A stretch of 64,000 bases of DNA from JALZAI01 sp038212215 (GCA_038212215.1 JBBQUT010000007.1:62001-126000); one strand, 5' to 3'; shown: positions 49,507 to 58,438, numbered from the stretch's first letter. Notes: generated by a model from the sequence alone, not told the origin. A program made the numbers and translations.

Positions 49507-52214
49507 AGCGCGGCTCCTTGCGCCGTGATGGCCGGAATATGCGACGAGCCGAGATACGCGGCCTGCACCGTGGGACTCGCAGCCACCTCGCCAGGATCTC
49601 CGTCGAAGATGAGCTTGCCGAAGTCGAGCACGTAGATGTAGCTGCACACGTTCATCACCAACGCCACGTCGTGCTCGACGAGCAGGATGCCGCAGCCACG
49701 CTCGTCCACCACACGCTGCAGGATGGCCGCGAAGGCCGCGGTCTCGGTGTGGTCCAAGCCGCTGGACGGTTCGTCGAGCATGAGTACGTCGAACGGTCCG
49801 GCAAGACACCGTGCCAACTCCACGAGGCGACGCTGTCCGGTCGACAGCGCGCCGGCCTGCACTTCGGCGAGATCCGCGATGCCACAGAGCTCCAATGCCT
49901 CAGCGGTCGCGCGCAGGGTGTCATGCCGTTGCGCCGGCGAGGCAAGCAGTTGGGTGAACGGGTTACCACCGGCGAGCGCGGCCTCGCAGCCGAGTGCGAC
50001 GTTCTCCGCCACGGTCAAGGAGTCGCCCAGCTGCATCCGCTGGAACGTCCGGCCCAGGCCGTGCCGGCCGCGAGTGGCCGGGCGCAGTCGCGTCACGTCG
50101 CGCTCATGCAGCCGGATCACTCCGCCGACCCGGCGGTTCAACCCGCTGCATGCATCGAAGGTGGTTGTCTTGCCTGCTCCATTGGGGCCGATGAGCCCGG
50201 TGATGCGCCCCATCGGGGCAGTGAAGCTCACGCCGTCGACGGCGACGAGGCCACCGAAGCGCACCCGCAGATTCGTTACCTCGAGTCCGGCCAGACCCTC
50301 CGCAGGACGCTGCTGGCTCGCCGTCGTCGAGCGCGCCGGAGCGTCCGACAGCGGCTGCGGCGCACGGCGGAACCGCTCCAGGAATTCGCGCAGCGGCAGC
50401 GGCATCTCCGGCTGGCGGCCCTGCAACGAGACCTGAATCGCGAAAACGCCGAAGATGGCGTTCAGCCAGTACGGCGCATTGCCGCTCGTCCAATAGGCGG
50501 GCACGACCGATGCGACACCCATGACAACCGCGTACCAGGGCTCGGCGAATGGTGCCAACGCGAGTACGGCGAGCAGCACGACCGACTCGAACGACGAGTA
50601 GTGACTGTCGGTGGTGCTCGCGAAGTGCGTCGCACCCCCATAGAGAATCCCGCCCACCCCGGCGAGGAAGGCCGATATGCAGAAAACCAGCACGCGTGTC
50701 GTGTTCGTCGACAGACCCATAGTCGCCACCGCGACCGGCGACTCGGAGAGCCCGCGGAGCACTCGGCCAAGGCGCGAACGGATGATGCCCACGATCAGCA
50801 GACTGACGAGGACGACGAACAGTAGGACGAGGTAGTAGTAGGCCTTGTCGGTACGAGCTATCGACGGTCGAGGTATCGCGCGGCCGTTCGAGAGCACGGT
50901 GAACATGAAGCCGCGCGAGTAGAACAGCTGCTCGACGAGCACGCCGAAACCGAACGTCGCAAGAGCGAGGAACAACCCCGAGAGCCTGATGGCAGGTATG
51001 GCGACGATCGCGCCGACCGGCACCGCCACCAGTGCACCGAGCAGCAGTGCCAAGGGCCACGGCAGACCGTGGTCGACGGCGAGCTGCGAGAACGCGGTCG
51101 CGCCGATCGCCGAGAAGGTCGCGTGGCACAACGAAACCTGTCCCGACGTCCGCACCAGCAAGCCGAGGGAGAGGATGACAACGACCTGCGACAGGCCGAT
51201 CGTGAAGTAGCCGAGCTTGTCGCTGCCGACGATCTGCGGAACGAGCAGCAGCGGGACAAGCACCAGCAGCCCTGTAGCCGCACGGACGACGCCCGGCGCG
51301 CGGTATTGCAGCTGCGGGCGCCGTTCCACTGCCCCAGGCGCGACCAACCTACGCCGCGGCAGCACGAGCAGCACGAGGAAGAGCACCAGGAACGGGATGC
51401 TGTTCGGCAGGCCGGCGATCGAGTCGTGGCCGAGGGCGATCTTCTGCGTGATGTTGGCGAGCACACCCACGACCAGGCCGCCGGCGAAGGTCAGCGGAAT
51501 GCTCGAAAACGCACCGATCGCCGCGGCGCCGAACGCCTGCACGACGAGGAACGTCAGGCTTATCGCGTTCAGCCCGATGAACGGCAGAACGAGCACACCA
51601 GACGCGGCAGCGAAAGTGCAGCCGATGATCCACGAGACGCGCCGAACCTTCTCGGGGCTCGTGGCCTGCATGGCAACGAGGTCGGGGTCGTCGACGACCG
51701 CCCGCATCGCAAGCCCGATCCGCGTGAACCGGAACAGCCCGAAGACGGCGACGGCCGAGAGCACGCCGAACAGCGTGACCCACAGTTGCGGGTAGGAGAC
51801 GTTGACGCCGCCGACCCGGAAGTGGTCGAACGCGCGGGGCAGGAACTGCGGGACTCGGATCGGGTCGACGCCGTACTTGACGGTCGCGAGCCCCTGAACG
51901 AGCAGGATCAGCCCGATAGTCCCGACGATCTTGGCGGCGGGCCGCTGTTGCGAGAGCCGGCGAGCCAGCGGCTCCATGCCGAGACCGAGCAGCGGGCCGG
52001 CGATGACGACGGCGACGAAGGCCGACGAGACCCAGCCCCAGCTGTGGTCGACGTGCAGGTAATAGAAGAGGTAAGCGCCGATGGTGGCGATCGCGCCGTG
52101 ACCGAAGTTGAAGATGCCCGACGTCTTATAGGTGAGCACCAGCCCCATCGAGGCGAGCCCGTAGATCGAGCCGGTTGCGATGCCGCTGACGATGAACGGC
52201 AGGTATGCGTTCAT
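49503..52214 (-). CDS. LivH-LivM-LivG fusion of branched-chain-type ABC importer
   Basis: A single 903-residue protein joins two permeases and an ATPase. Residues about 1-290 are LivH-like (MNAYLPFIVSGIATGSIYGL, FNFGHGAIATIGAY). About 310-620 are LivM-like (LSLGLLVRTSGQVSLCHATF, many membrane helices). From 641 the LivG-like ATPase has Walker A GPNGAGKTTTF (676-686), signature LSTGQRRLVELA and Walker B VLMLDEPSSG (about 811). A linker rich in Pro/Ser/Gln precedes the ATPase. No internal stop breaks the fusion. The substrate is set by the binding protein encoded upstream. Confidence 0.92.
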   Translation of the reverse strand: MNAYLPFIVSGIATGSIYGLASMGLVLTYKTSGIFNFGHGAIATIGAYLFYYLHVDHSWGWVSSAFVAVVIAGPLLGLGMEPLARRLSQQRPAAKIVGTIGLILLVQGLATVKYGVDPIRVPQFLPRAFDHFRVGGVNVSYPQLWVTLFGVLSAVAVFGLFRFTRIGLAMRAVVDDPDLVAMQATSPEKVRRVSWIIGCTFAAASGVLVLPFIGLNAISLTFLVVQAFGAAAIGAFSSIPLTFAGGLVVGVLANITQKIALGHDSIAGLPNSIPFLVLFLVLLVLPRRRLVAPGAVERRPQLQYRAPGVVRAATGLLVLVPLLLVPQIVGSDKLGYFTIGLSQVVVILSLGLLVRTSGQVSLCHATFSAIGATAFSQLAVDHGLPWPLALLLGALVAVPVGAIVAIPAIRLSGLFLALATFGFGVLVEQLFYSRGFMFTVLSNGRAIPRPSIARTDKAYYYLVLLFVVLVSLLIVGIIRSRLGRVLRGLSESPVAVATMGLSTNTTRVLVFCISAFLAGVGGILYGGATHFASTTDSHYSSFESVVLLAVLALAPFAEPWYAVVMGVASVVPAYWTSGNAPYWLNAIFGVFAIQVSLQGRQPEMPLPLREFLERFRRAPQPLSDAPARSTTASQQRPAEGLAGLEVTNLRVRFGGLVAVDGVSFTAPMGRITGLIGPNGAGKTTTFDACSGLNRRVGGVIRLHERDVTRLRPATRGRHGLGRTFQRMQLGDSLTVAENVALGCEAALAGGNPFTQLLASPAQRHDTLRATAEALELCGIADLAEVQAGALSTGQRRLVELARCLAGPFDVLMLDEPSSGLDHTETAAFAAILQRVVDERGCGILLVEHDVALVMNVCSYIYVLDFGKLIFDGDPGEVAASPTVQAAYLGSSHIPAITAQGAAL

Positions 52215-52392
52215 GCGGCACGCCGCTCTCGCTGCACTAGGCGTTGCGCGAACGCTCGCACGGATCGCTGCTCAGATCCCTGCTCGGATCGAAAGTCGGA
52301 TCGGTATTCCGAGGCGGTCACGTCGGCCGTCCTTCCGGTGCAGCGGTGCCGTGGACCCGGAACTGGGTTACGGCCCGGGTCCACGGCGATGG
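52215..52392 (-). promoter_or_regulatory. Intercistronic region with strong hairpin and CGGATCG repeats
   Basis: A 178-base gap between the binding protein and LivHMG genes. A 13-base-pair stem, GCCGTGGACCCGG (52348-52360) with CCGGGTCCACGGC (52375-52387), starts 6 bases after the binding-protein stop and has a 14-base loop. No T-run follows in the direction of transcription, so it may be a transcript-stabilising or partial attenuation hairpin. Three CGGATCG repeats (52261, 52285, 52297) are spaced by 24 and 12 bases. Confidence 0.55.
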
Positions 52393-53643
52393 TCACACGG
52401 CCGGGCAGAGCGGCGTGAGCCCGTTGGGTGCCGTCGTCTTGCCGTCCTTGATGCCCACCACGAACGCGCACGGGTGGCCGCCGAACGGCACCGGCTTGCC
52501 CGCAGTGAAGGTGATCTTGTTCGGCACGAGGCCACCGAGGTCGTCGTTCGTGATGCTGTTCAAGCCCGTCAGGACGTCGGCCCGGCTCGGGCTCGCGCCC
52601 GCGCTGGCCAGCGCCTTGCGTATCAGCTCGAGGCCAACCCACGTGTAGCTCGCCGAGCCCTCACGCCAGTTCTTGTCACCCGCGTACTTCGTCATAGCGT
52701 CGACGAAGGTCTGCACGGCCGGGCTGCTCGCGACTGACGGGAAGATGTAGGCCGGCCCGTACATCGTCGCGTCCTTCACCTTGAGCAAGTCAGGGCCGAT
52801 CGCCTGCTCGGACGTGCCCCATGTCGGGTTGTAGTTCTGCGCCTGGCAGTCCTCGATGAACTTCGCGCCCACGGCAGCCGCGATGTTCAGCTGCAGGTAG
52901 TCGGCGCCGGACTGCTGAAGCTGCAGGCACTGCGCGGTGTAGGACGTCGCGGTCGCGTCTACCGCAGCTGCGCTGTACTTCAAGCCGAACTTCGCTGCCT
53001 GCGGTTGCTGAAGACCGGTCGCCTGGGCGCAGGCCGCGGCCTCCGCGCAGTACAGGTTCGCGAAGTGCGTCGCGTGTGCGACCTGCTTGGCGACGAGCAT
53101 CTGGTCAATCACGCCGCTCACCACGTCGGTGGTGGGCGCGAACATGCCCGCCTTCTGGAACCAGTCAGCGCCGTTCGACGTTCCGCCGACGATGGCCACC
53201 CCGCTCTTGATCGCGTCGCTGTCGTAGACGCCGACTAAGGTGTCGGTCGCGACCACAATGGCGAGGACGTTGTCCTGGTCGACGAGCTTCTTTTCGGCAG
53301 CCTGCGCCTTGGCCGGGTCGCCGCCGTCGTCTGTCGGGATGATCTCGACCGGGTGACCGTTGATGCCACCGTTGGCGTTGACCCACTTGGCCCATGCGGG
53401 GGCGACGGTGCCGCCCTGGTCACCGCTCGAGGCCTGCGCCCCGGTCAGTTCAACGATGAGGCCGATCTTGATTGGCGATCCGGTCAGCGCCGGGGCGCTC
53501 GAGCTGGCACCGCCGCCGCCGGCAGAGGCGGACGACGACTTGGTGCCTGCGTTGCCGCTGCTGCTGCAGGCGGCAAGCAAGGAGGCGGCAGCGGCCGCCA
53601 GGCCGATGGCTCGTACCACCGGATGTCCTGGTGTTCTTTTCAC
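52393..53643 (-). CDS. ABC importer substrate-binding lipoprotein (LivK-like)
   Basis: A 416-residue secreted lipoprotein. The signal peptide has a basic start (MKRTPGHPVVR), a hydrophobic helix and lipobox LAAC with Cys26, followed by a Ser/Gly/Ala-rich linker. The mature part is a periplasmic-binding-protein type 1 domain of the Leu/Ile/Val-binding family (IKIGLIVELTGAQASSGDQG). GTG at 53643 with AAAGGGAG about 9 bases upstream. First gene of the importer operon; it probably binds the acid substrate degraded by this island. Confidence 0.9.
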   Translation of the reverse strand: MKRTPGHPVVRAIGLAAAAASLLAACSSSGNAGTKSSSASAGGGGASSSAPALTGSPIKIGLIVELTGAQASSGDQGGTVAPAWAKWVNANGGINGHPVEIIPTDDGGDPAKAQAAEKKLVDQDNVLAIVVATDTLVGVYDSDAIKSGVAIVGGTSNGADWFQKAGMFAPTTDVVSGVIDQMLVAKQVAHATHFANLYCAEAAACAQATGLQQPQAAKFGLKYSAAAVDATATSYTAQCLQLQQSGADYLQLNIAAAVGAKFIEDCQAQNYNPTWGTSEQAIGPDLLKVKDATMYGPAYIFPSVASSPAVQTFVDAMTKYAGDKNWREGSASYTWVGLELIRKALASAGASPSRADVLTGLNSITNDDLGGLVPNKITFTAGKPVPFGGHPCAFVVGIKDGKTTAPNGLTPLCPAV

Positions 53644-53812
53644 GTTGACGGCTCCCTTTGCCTCGGTCGTTTCGGTGCGGCGACAGCCACATGTCCCGGG
53701 GATGGCACGAAGACTAGGCACACCACTGGGTGTTATACAAGAGAATCCGCAAAATTATTTATCTAATTGCATCTAGACGGCGGTATTGACGGCCCGACGC
53801 GCCCTGTTTGCG
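53644..53812 (-). promoter_or_regulatory. Upstream region of ABC importer operon with TTATCTAA
   Basis: It includes the A+T-rich block AAAATTATTTATCTAATTGC (53751-53770) with TTATCTAA at 53759-53766, the common element. It is the likely promoter of the binding-protein/LivHMG/LivF operon. A further A+T patch TGTTATACAAGAGAAT (about 53731-53746) lies between it and the gene. Confidence 0.5.
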
Positions 53813-54096
53813 TCAGAACGGGCTCTTGCCATGCCCGCCGTCGAGCCGGATGGTCTCCCCCGGTGAGGAACGCAGCGCGCTCGGAGCAGAGGAACGCCGC
53901 GAGCCATCCCATCTCCACCGGCTCGCCCCAGCGCCCCAACCGGCAGCACGAGCCCACTGAGGTAGACGACGCTCAGGACGAAGTTGCGGTAGACCGACTC
54001 GAAGTCCTCGTCCGACGAACGTTCGAAGCCTCGCCACCGGCCGGTCTCCGGATCGGGGACGGCGCCACCCGATCGTTCGTGAGGCGAGACTCGCAA
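53813..54096 (-). pseudogene. SDR remnant with frameshifts and internal deletion
   Basis: Pieces of one SDR lie in three frames. Frame 1 (54096 to about 53940) reads TGRWRGFERSSDEDFESVYR then NFVLSVVYLSGLVLP, like the helix after the NNAG motif. Frame 2 (about 53940-53870) reads LGRWGEPVEMGWLAAFLCSE then RAAFLTGG, the C-terminal part. Frame 3 ends GETIRLDGGHGKSPF before the stop at 53813. The cofactor loop, catalytic Ser and Tyr-x3-Lys are missing, so it cannot be functional. It lies beside an intact-looking promoter element shared with the CoA transferase gene. Confidence 0.65.
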
Positions 54097-54146
54097 TTAT
54101 CTAACGAATGTAACTATACTCTCAGGGTGGCCCGGACCGGAGACCG
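54097..54146. promoter_or_regulatory. Promoter region with TTATCTAA before CoA transferase
   Basis: AATTATCTAACGAATGTAAC (54095-54114) then TATACTCTCAGG; core TTATCTAA at 54097-54104. It is the rightward promoter of the CoA transferase and formerly, it seems, the leftward promoter of the decayed SDR gene. Confidence 0.5.
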
Positions 54147-55331
54147 ATGAGCGCCAACCCGCTCGAGGGCATCTGCGTCGTCGCCTTCGAGCAGGCGGTG
54201 GCCGCTCCCCTCTGCACGCGTCACCTCGCCGACCTCGGCGCGCGGGTCATCAAAGTCGAGAATCCGCAGGGTGGTGACTTCACGCGCGCGTACGACGACG
54301 CGGTGAAAGGTCTCGCGTCTACCTTCGTCTGGCTCAACCGCAACAAGGAGTCGTTCGCGCTCGACATGAAGCACCCGTCCGCACGCCCGGTGCTGGATCG
54401 GCTGCTGGAACGCGCTGACGTGGTCGTGCAGAACCTCGCGCCCGGCGCGGCCGCACGCCTCGGCCTGGACGCGGCAACGCTCACCTCGAGATACCCGCGC
54501 GTCGTCGCGGTCGACATGTCCGGCTACGGAGCAGGTGGGCCGCTTGCCCACAAGCGTGCCTACGACTTGCTCGTGCAGTCCGAGGCGGGATCGTGCTCGG
54601 TGACCGGTCGCCCGGGCGACTGGGCCAAGCCGGGCATCCCCGTCGCCGATGTGGGTTCAGCGATGTACGCGTTGACGAGCGTGCTCGCCGCGCTGCTCGC
54701 GCGCGAACGCACCGGGCGCGGGGCCGCGATCTCCGTAAGCATGTTCGACACCATCGCGGAGTGGATGGGCTTCGCGCTGAACTACACGATGTACACCGGC
54801 GTCGAGCGTGAGCCGAACGGGCTGAGCTCGCCGACCGTGGCGCCCTACGGCGCCTACCCAACGAGCGACGGTCACACCGTGGTGCTGGGCACGACCAACG
54901 ACAACGAGTGGCAACGCTTCGCGCGCGAACTCCTCGGACGGCCCGACCTTGCCGTCGAAGACCGGTACGGCACCAACGCGCTGCGCTGCGAGCATCGCGC
55001 CGAGCTCGACGACATCGTCACGGCGTGGACGACGCGCCACCTGCTCGACGACATTCAGCGCGAGGCCGACGCTGCGGGTATCGGCAACGCGCGGGTCAAC
55101 TCGGTGCGCGACGTCCTGGCACATCCCCATCTCGAACAGCGCGGGCGCTGGCGTGACGTCGAGTCGCCTGCCGGCCCGATTCGTGCCCTGCTCCCCCCGT
55201 TCGTGTCGCCGGAGTGGTCACCGCGGATGGAACGCGTGCCCGCACTGGGCGAGGACAACGCCGCCGTAGTGGCAGAACTCGGGTTCGCGCCCGGAGACGT
55301 AGCCGGCCTGCACCACGAAAACGCGGTCTGA
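54147..55331 (+). CDS. Family III CoA-transferase (CaiB/BaiF)
   Basis: A 394-residue CoA-transferase: GARVIKVENPQGGDFTRAYD, FVWLNRNKESFALDMKHP, catalytic Asp168 in IPVADVGSAMYALTSVLAAL and DMSGYGAGGPLAHKRAYDLL. Unlike the racemase at 12399 it has no GHD motif, so CoA transfer between acids is likely. GGAG lies before the ATG. Followed at 25 bases by an SDR gene. Confidence 0.9.
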   Translation: MSANPLEGICVVAFEQAVAAPLCTRHLADLGARVIKVENPQGGDFTRAYDDAVKGLASTFVWLNRNKESFALDMKHPSARPVLDRLLERADVVVQNLAPGAAARLGLDAATLTSRYPRVVAVDMSGYGAGGPLAHKRAYDLLVQSEAGSCSVTGRPGDWAKPGIPVADVGSAMYALTSVLAALLARERTGRGAAISVSMFDTIAEWMGFALNYTMYTGVEREPNGLSSPTVAPYGAYPTSDGHTVVLGTTNDNEWQRFARELLGRPDLAVEDRYGTNALRCEHRAELDDIVTAWTTRHLLDDIQREADAAGIGNARVNSVRDVLAHPHLEQRGRWRDVESPAGPIRALLPPFVSPEWSPRMERVPALGEDNAAVVAELGFAPGDVAGLHHENAV

Positions 55332-55356
55332 TGTGACCGGCCCGAGAGGATCTGCC

Positions 55357-56148
55357 ATGGACGAATGTGCCGGCAAGGTAGCGATCGTGACCGGAGCGAG
55401 CCGGGGCATCGGGGCGGCCATCGCCATCCGGCTCGCCCTCGCCGGCGCACGCGTCGCCGCGGTGGCCCGCACGCTCGACCCGGATCCGCGTTATGTCGGC
55501 ACGCTGCGCGACACCGTGAATGCGATCACGGCCGCAAGTTGCCAGGCGATCGCGGTGCCCGCGGACCTTTCCCGCGCCGAGGATCGGCAACGACTCGTGC
55601 GTGGTGTGGAAGAGCAGCTCGGCCCGGTGGACATCCTCGTCAACAATGCCGCCGTGACATTCCTCGCACCGGTCGAGAAGTTCCCCGCCAAGCGGCTGGA
55701 CCTCATGCTCGACGTGCAAGTCCGCGCACCGTTTGAGCTGACGCAACTCGTGCTGCCCGGCATGTACGAGCGCGGGTCGGGCTGGATTCTCAACATCACG
55801 TCCCGCGCCGCCGTACACCCCGACGGCCCACCTTTCGAACAGATCCACACGCAAGGCTTCGCGGTGTACGGCTTGTGCAAGGCCGCCCTCGAACGGTTCA
55901 CGACGGCGTTGGCCGCCGAGGGTCATCTCCGCGGTGTGCGCGCGAATGCCTTGGCGCCGTGGGACAACGTGGCCACCCCGGGTGCGGGAGTCCACGACCT
56001 GGTCGACGGGTTCCCCATTGAGGGGCCGGAGGTGATGGCCGAGGCCGCACTTGCTCTGGTATCCGGTGACCTGACCGGTCGCATCGCGTACAGCCAGCAG
56101 TTGCTCGACGAGCTAGGGCGCTCGCCGCAGACGCTGCCGGCTGGGTGA
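55357..56148 (+). CDS. Short-chain dehydrogenase/reductase (SDR)
   Basis: A 263-residue SDR: VAIVTGASRGIGAAIAIRLA, LVNNAAVTF, Ser in NITSRAAVH and YGLCK catalytic pair, with an insertion between them. The end differs from the usual DGG form (RIAYSQQLLDELGRSPQTLP). GAGAGGA upstream favours the ATG at 55357 over a GTG at 55333. Same operon as the CoA transferase. It converges on the hydratase gene at 56170. Confidence 0.88.
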   Translation: MDECAGKVAIVTGASRGIGAAIAIRLALAGARVAAVARTLDPDPRYVGTLRDTVNAITAASCQAIAVPADLSRAEDRQRLVRGVEEQLGPVDILVNNAAVTFLAPVEKFPAKRLDLMLDVQVRAPFELTQLVLPGMYERGSGWILNITSRAAVHPDGPPFEQIHTQGFAVYGLCKAALERFTTALAAEGHLRGVRANALAPWDNVATPGAGVHDLVDGFPIEGPEVMAEAALALVSGDLTGRIAYSQQLLDELGRSPQTLPAG

Positions 56149-56169
56149 CGGCGCTTCAGAAGAGCGGAA

Positions 56170-56937
56170 CTACCCGTGCAGCCGGCTGCGGCCGCGGGCG
56201 ATCACCCCGTCGCGGACAGCGGCCATGTGCGCCGCGTCGACGCGGCGTCGATGCGACACCGCCAGCTCGGCATCGAGCGCTTCCTCGGCACTGACGACAC
56301 TGCGCCGGTGATAGGCGAGCCGCAGCTCGACCAGCAGGGACGGGTCGACTTCAGCCATGGCGGACGCGATCGCACGCACTCGTGGCAGCAGGTCATCGTG
56401 CGGCACGACCTCGTTGACGAGTCCGAGCCGCAGCGCGGTGGGCGCGTCGATCAGTTCGCCGGTGTAGCTCAGTTGCCGCGCGCGACGCACGCCGATAGCT
56501 TCCGCCAAGTGAACGGTCATGCCACCGCCAGGGAAGAGCCCGACGCGCCCGTGGGTGTCGCCGAAGAGAGCCCGTTCGGAGGCGATCGCGAAGTCGCAGC
56601 TGAGGACGAGCTCGAGCCCACCGGTGATCGCGGGGCCATTGACTGCGGCGATCAGCGGCTTGCCCAGTGCGCGCAACGCCGCGCTGAAGGTGTCGGCAGG
56701 TTTCCCGCGGTTGGTCGTGGCCCAGGAGGTGTCGGAGAGATCCATGCCGGCGCAGAAGGCCGGGTCCGCGCCGGTGATGACCGCGACCGGGGCCGAGTCG
56801 TCGGCGTCGAAGTCGCGCAGCGCGGCCACGAGCGCCGACGCGAGCTCGACGTTCATCGCGTTGCGCTTGGCCGGCCGGTTGAGGGTGATCTCGTGCCGTC
56901 CGTCGAGGCGCTCGACCAGCAGTACCTCGGTCGTCAC
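56170..56937 (-). CDS. Enoyl-CoA hydratase/isomerase family protein
   Basis: A 255-residue crotonase-fold protein: LNRPAKRNAMNVELASALVA, ITGADPAFCAGMDLSDTSW, GPAITGGLELVLSCDFAIAS (Glu144 kept) and GDTHGRVGLFPGGGMTVHLA, where the second Glu position is His/Gly-like. GTG start at 56937. The frame is open further upstream but lacks a start codon. Divergent from the thiolase at 57155. Confidence 0.87.
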   Translation of the reverse strand: MTTEVLLVERLDGRHEITLNRPAKRNAMNVELASALVAALRDFDADDSAPVAVITGADPAFCAGMDLSDTSWATTNRGKPADTFSAALRALGKPLIAAVNGPAITGGLELVLSCDFAIASERALFGDTHGRVGLFPGGGMTVHLAEAIGVRRARQLSYTGELIDAPTALRLGLVNEVVPHDDLLPRVRAIASAMAEVDPSLLVELRLAYHRRSVVSAEEALDAELAVSHRRRVDAAHMAAVRDGVIARGRSRLHG

Positions 56938-57154
56938 GGACGACGCGGCTGCGCCGTAGCGGTACGGCGTGTGGCAGTCGAGCGGAAGGTCCGGCCGGCC
57001 GAGAAGTGCCGGCGCGGTGCTCGCGGCGGCGGACCGATCCGGTGCGCCAACCCGGCACGGATCGCGTGGGCAAGGTGACGAAGCATGCAGACAGAATCAG
57101 TTAACTAATTTATCCTGTCAAGATGATACCGGCCTCGACCTACCGGGAGACTGC
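56938..57154. promoter_or_regulatory. Divergent region with TCAGTTAACTAATT element
   Basis: A 217-base gap. The right end has TCAGTTAACTAATT (57097-57110), identical to 48109-48122, then TTATCCTGTCAAGATGAT. The left 150 bases are GC-rich. On the minus strand they are open in the hydratase frame (ending LGRPDLPLDCHTPYRYGAA) without a start codon, so they may be leader or a remnant. GGGAGA at 57145-57150 is the thiolase ribosome site. Confidence 0.5.
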
Positions 57155-58399
57155 ATGACAAGCATCGTTCCTCGCGACGTGGTGATCGTCGACGGCGTCC
57201 GCTCGCCGCGCGGCCGCGGCAAGGCCTCCGGATCTCTGCACCCAGTGCACCCGCAGGGGTTGCTCGCGCAGGTCCTGGTGGCGCTCGTCGATCGCGTGGG
57301 CGTCGACCCATTGCTGGTGGAGGACGTCGTCACGGGCAACGGCATCATGGAGGGAGACCACGGCTCGGACATCGCCCGGCTCGCGGTACTCGCCGCAGGC
57401 TGGCCGACCACCGTGCCCGGCACCACGCTCAACCGGTTCTGCGGATCAGGGCAGCAGGCGGTCACTTTTGCCGCGGCCTCGATCGCGGCCGGCTATCAAG
57501 ACCTGGTCGTCGGGTCGGGCGTCGAATCGATGTCGCGCTGGCCCGCTGCCGAAGGCGTGACGACCATCGACGGCGGCAACGCCAACCTCCGCGCGCGGTA
57601 CCCCATCGTCCCGCAGGGCATCTCCGCCGACCTGATCGCAACCCTCGAAGGATTCAGCCGCGAGGACGTCGACACCTTCGCGCTGCTGAGCCAGGAGCGC
57701 TGCGCCAAAGCGATGTCCGAGGGACGGTTCGAGCGCAGTGTCGTACCCATCCGGAACCTCGACGGGTCGGTCGCGTTGGACGTGGACGAGTTCCCGCGGC
57801 CGGGCACCACGCTGGAGGCACTGGGCCGGTTGACGCCTTCGTTCCTCGAGCTTGGCACGGCCGTGTACGACGGCTACGACCGCTCGTTTGACGACATGTG
57901 CCGACAGGTGTATCCGCAGGTGGCGGCGATCGACCACGTCCACCACGCGGGCAACTCCTCGGGCGTCGTCGACGGTGCGTCGGCGATCCTGCTGGCGGCC
58001 GGTGAACTCGCGAGCGCGCATGGACTCGAGGCCCGGGCCCGCATCGTCATGACCGCGGTGGTCGGCGCGGAGCCCGTCATCATGCTCACCGCCCCGGGTG
58101 CAGCCGTAGAACTGTGTCTCCGCAAGGCCGGCATGTCCATCTCCGATATCGACCTGTGGGAGATCAACGAGGCGTTCGCCGCGGTGCCGTTGAAGACGAT
58201 GCGCGACCTCGCGCTCGACCCCGAGCGTGTCAACGTCAACGGCGGTGCGATCGCCCTCGGTCACCCGATCGGCGCGACTGGCCCGATGTTGATCCAGACC
58301 GCCCTGGACGAACTCGAACGCACCGACCGCACGACCGCGCTCATAACCATGTGCACCGGAGGCGGCATGGCGACCGCCACCATCATCGAGCGGGTGTGA
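57155..58399 (+). CDS. fadA: Acetyl-CoA acyltransferase (thiolase)
   Basis: A 414-residue degradative-type thiolase with the complete triad: Cys96 in NRFCGSGQQAVTFAA, His370 in ALGHPIGATG and Cys400 in TMCTGGGMATA, plus the NEAFAAV segment. It cleaves 3-oxoacyl-CoA to acetyl-CoA and a shortened acyl-CoA. GGGAGA ribosome site. Convergent with the dehydrogenase at 58439; a small CCGCTC/GAGCGG hairpin lies in the 39-base gap. Confidence 0.93.
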   Translation: MTSIVPRDVVIVDGVRSPRGRGKASGSLHPVHPQGLLAQVLVALVDRVGVDPLLVEDVVTGNGIMEGDHGSDIARLAVLAAGWPTTVPGTTLNRFCGSGQQAVTFAAASIAAGYQDLVVGSGVESMSRWPAAEGVTTIDGGNANLRARYPIVPQGISADLIATLEGFSREDVDTFALLSQERCAKAMSEGRFERSVVPIRNLDGSVALDVDEFPRPGTTLEALGRLTPSFLELGTAVYDGYDRSFDDMCRQVYPQVAAIDHVHHAGNSSGVVDGASAILLAAGELASAHGLEARARIVMTAVVGAEPVIMLTAPGAAVELCLRKAGMSISDIDLWEINEAFAAVPLKTMRDLALDPERVNVNGGAIALGHPIGATGPMLIQTALDELERTDRTTALITMCTGGGMATATIIERV

Positions 58400-58438
58400 C
58401 CGCGCCGCTCAGAGTCCGAGCGGTGATGACGGCGACGG

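Noticed and set aside
51069..52418. Plus-strand 449-residue open frame
   Set aside because: Antisense to the LivH/LivM domains; a hydrophilic shadow of membrane helices.
58405..58423. CCGCTC/GAGCGG hairpin as terminator
   Set aside because: The stem is only 6 bases with no T-run on either strand; too weak to call.
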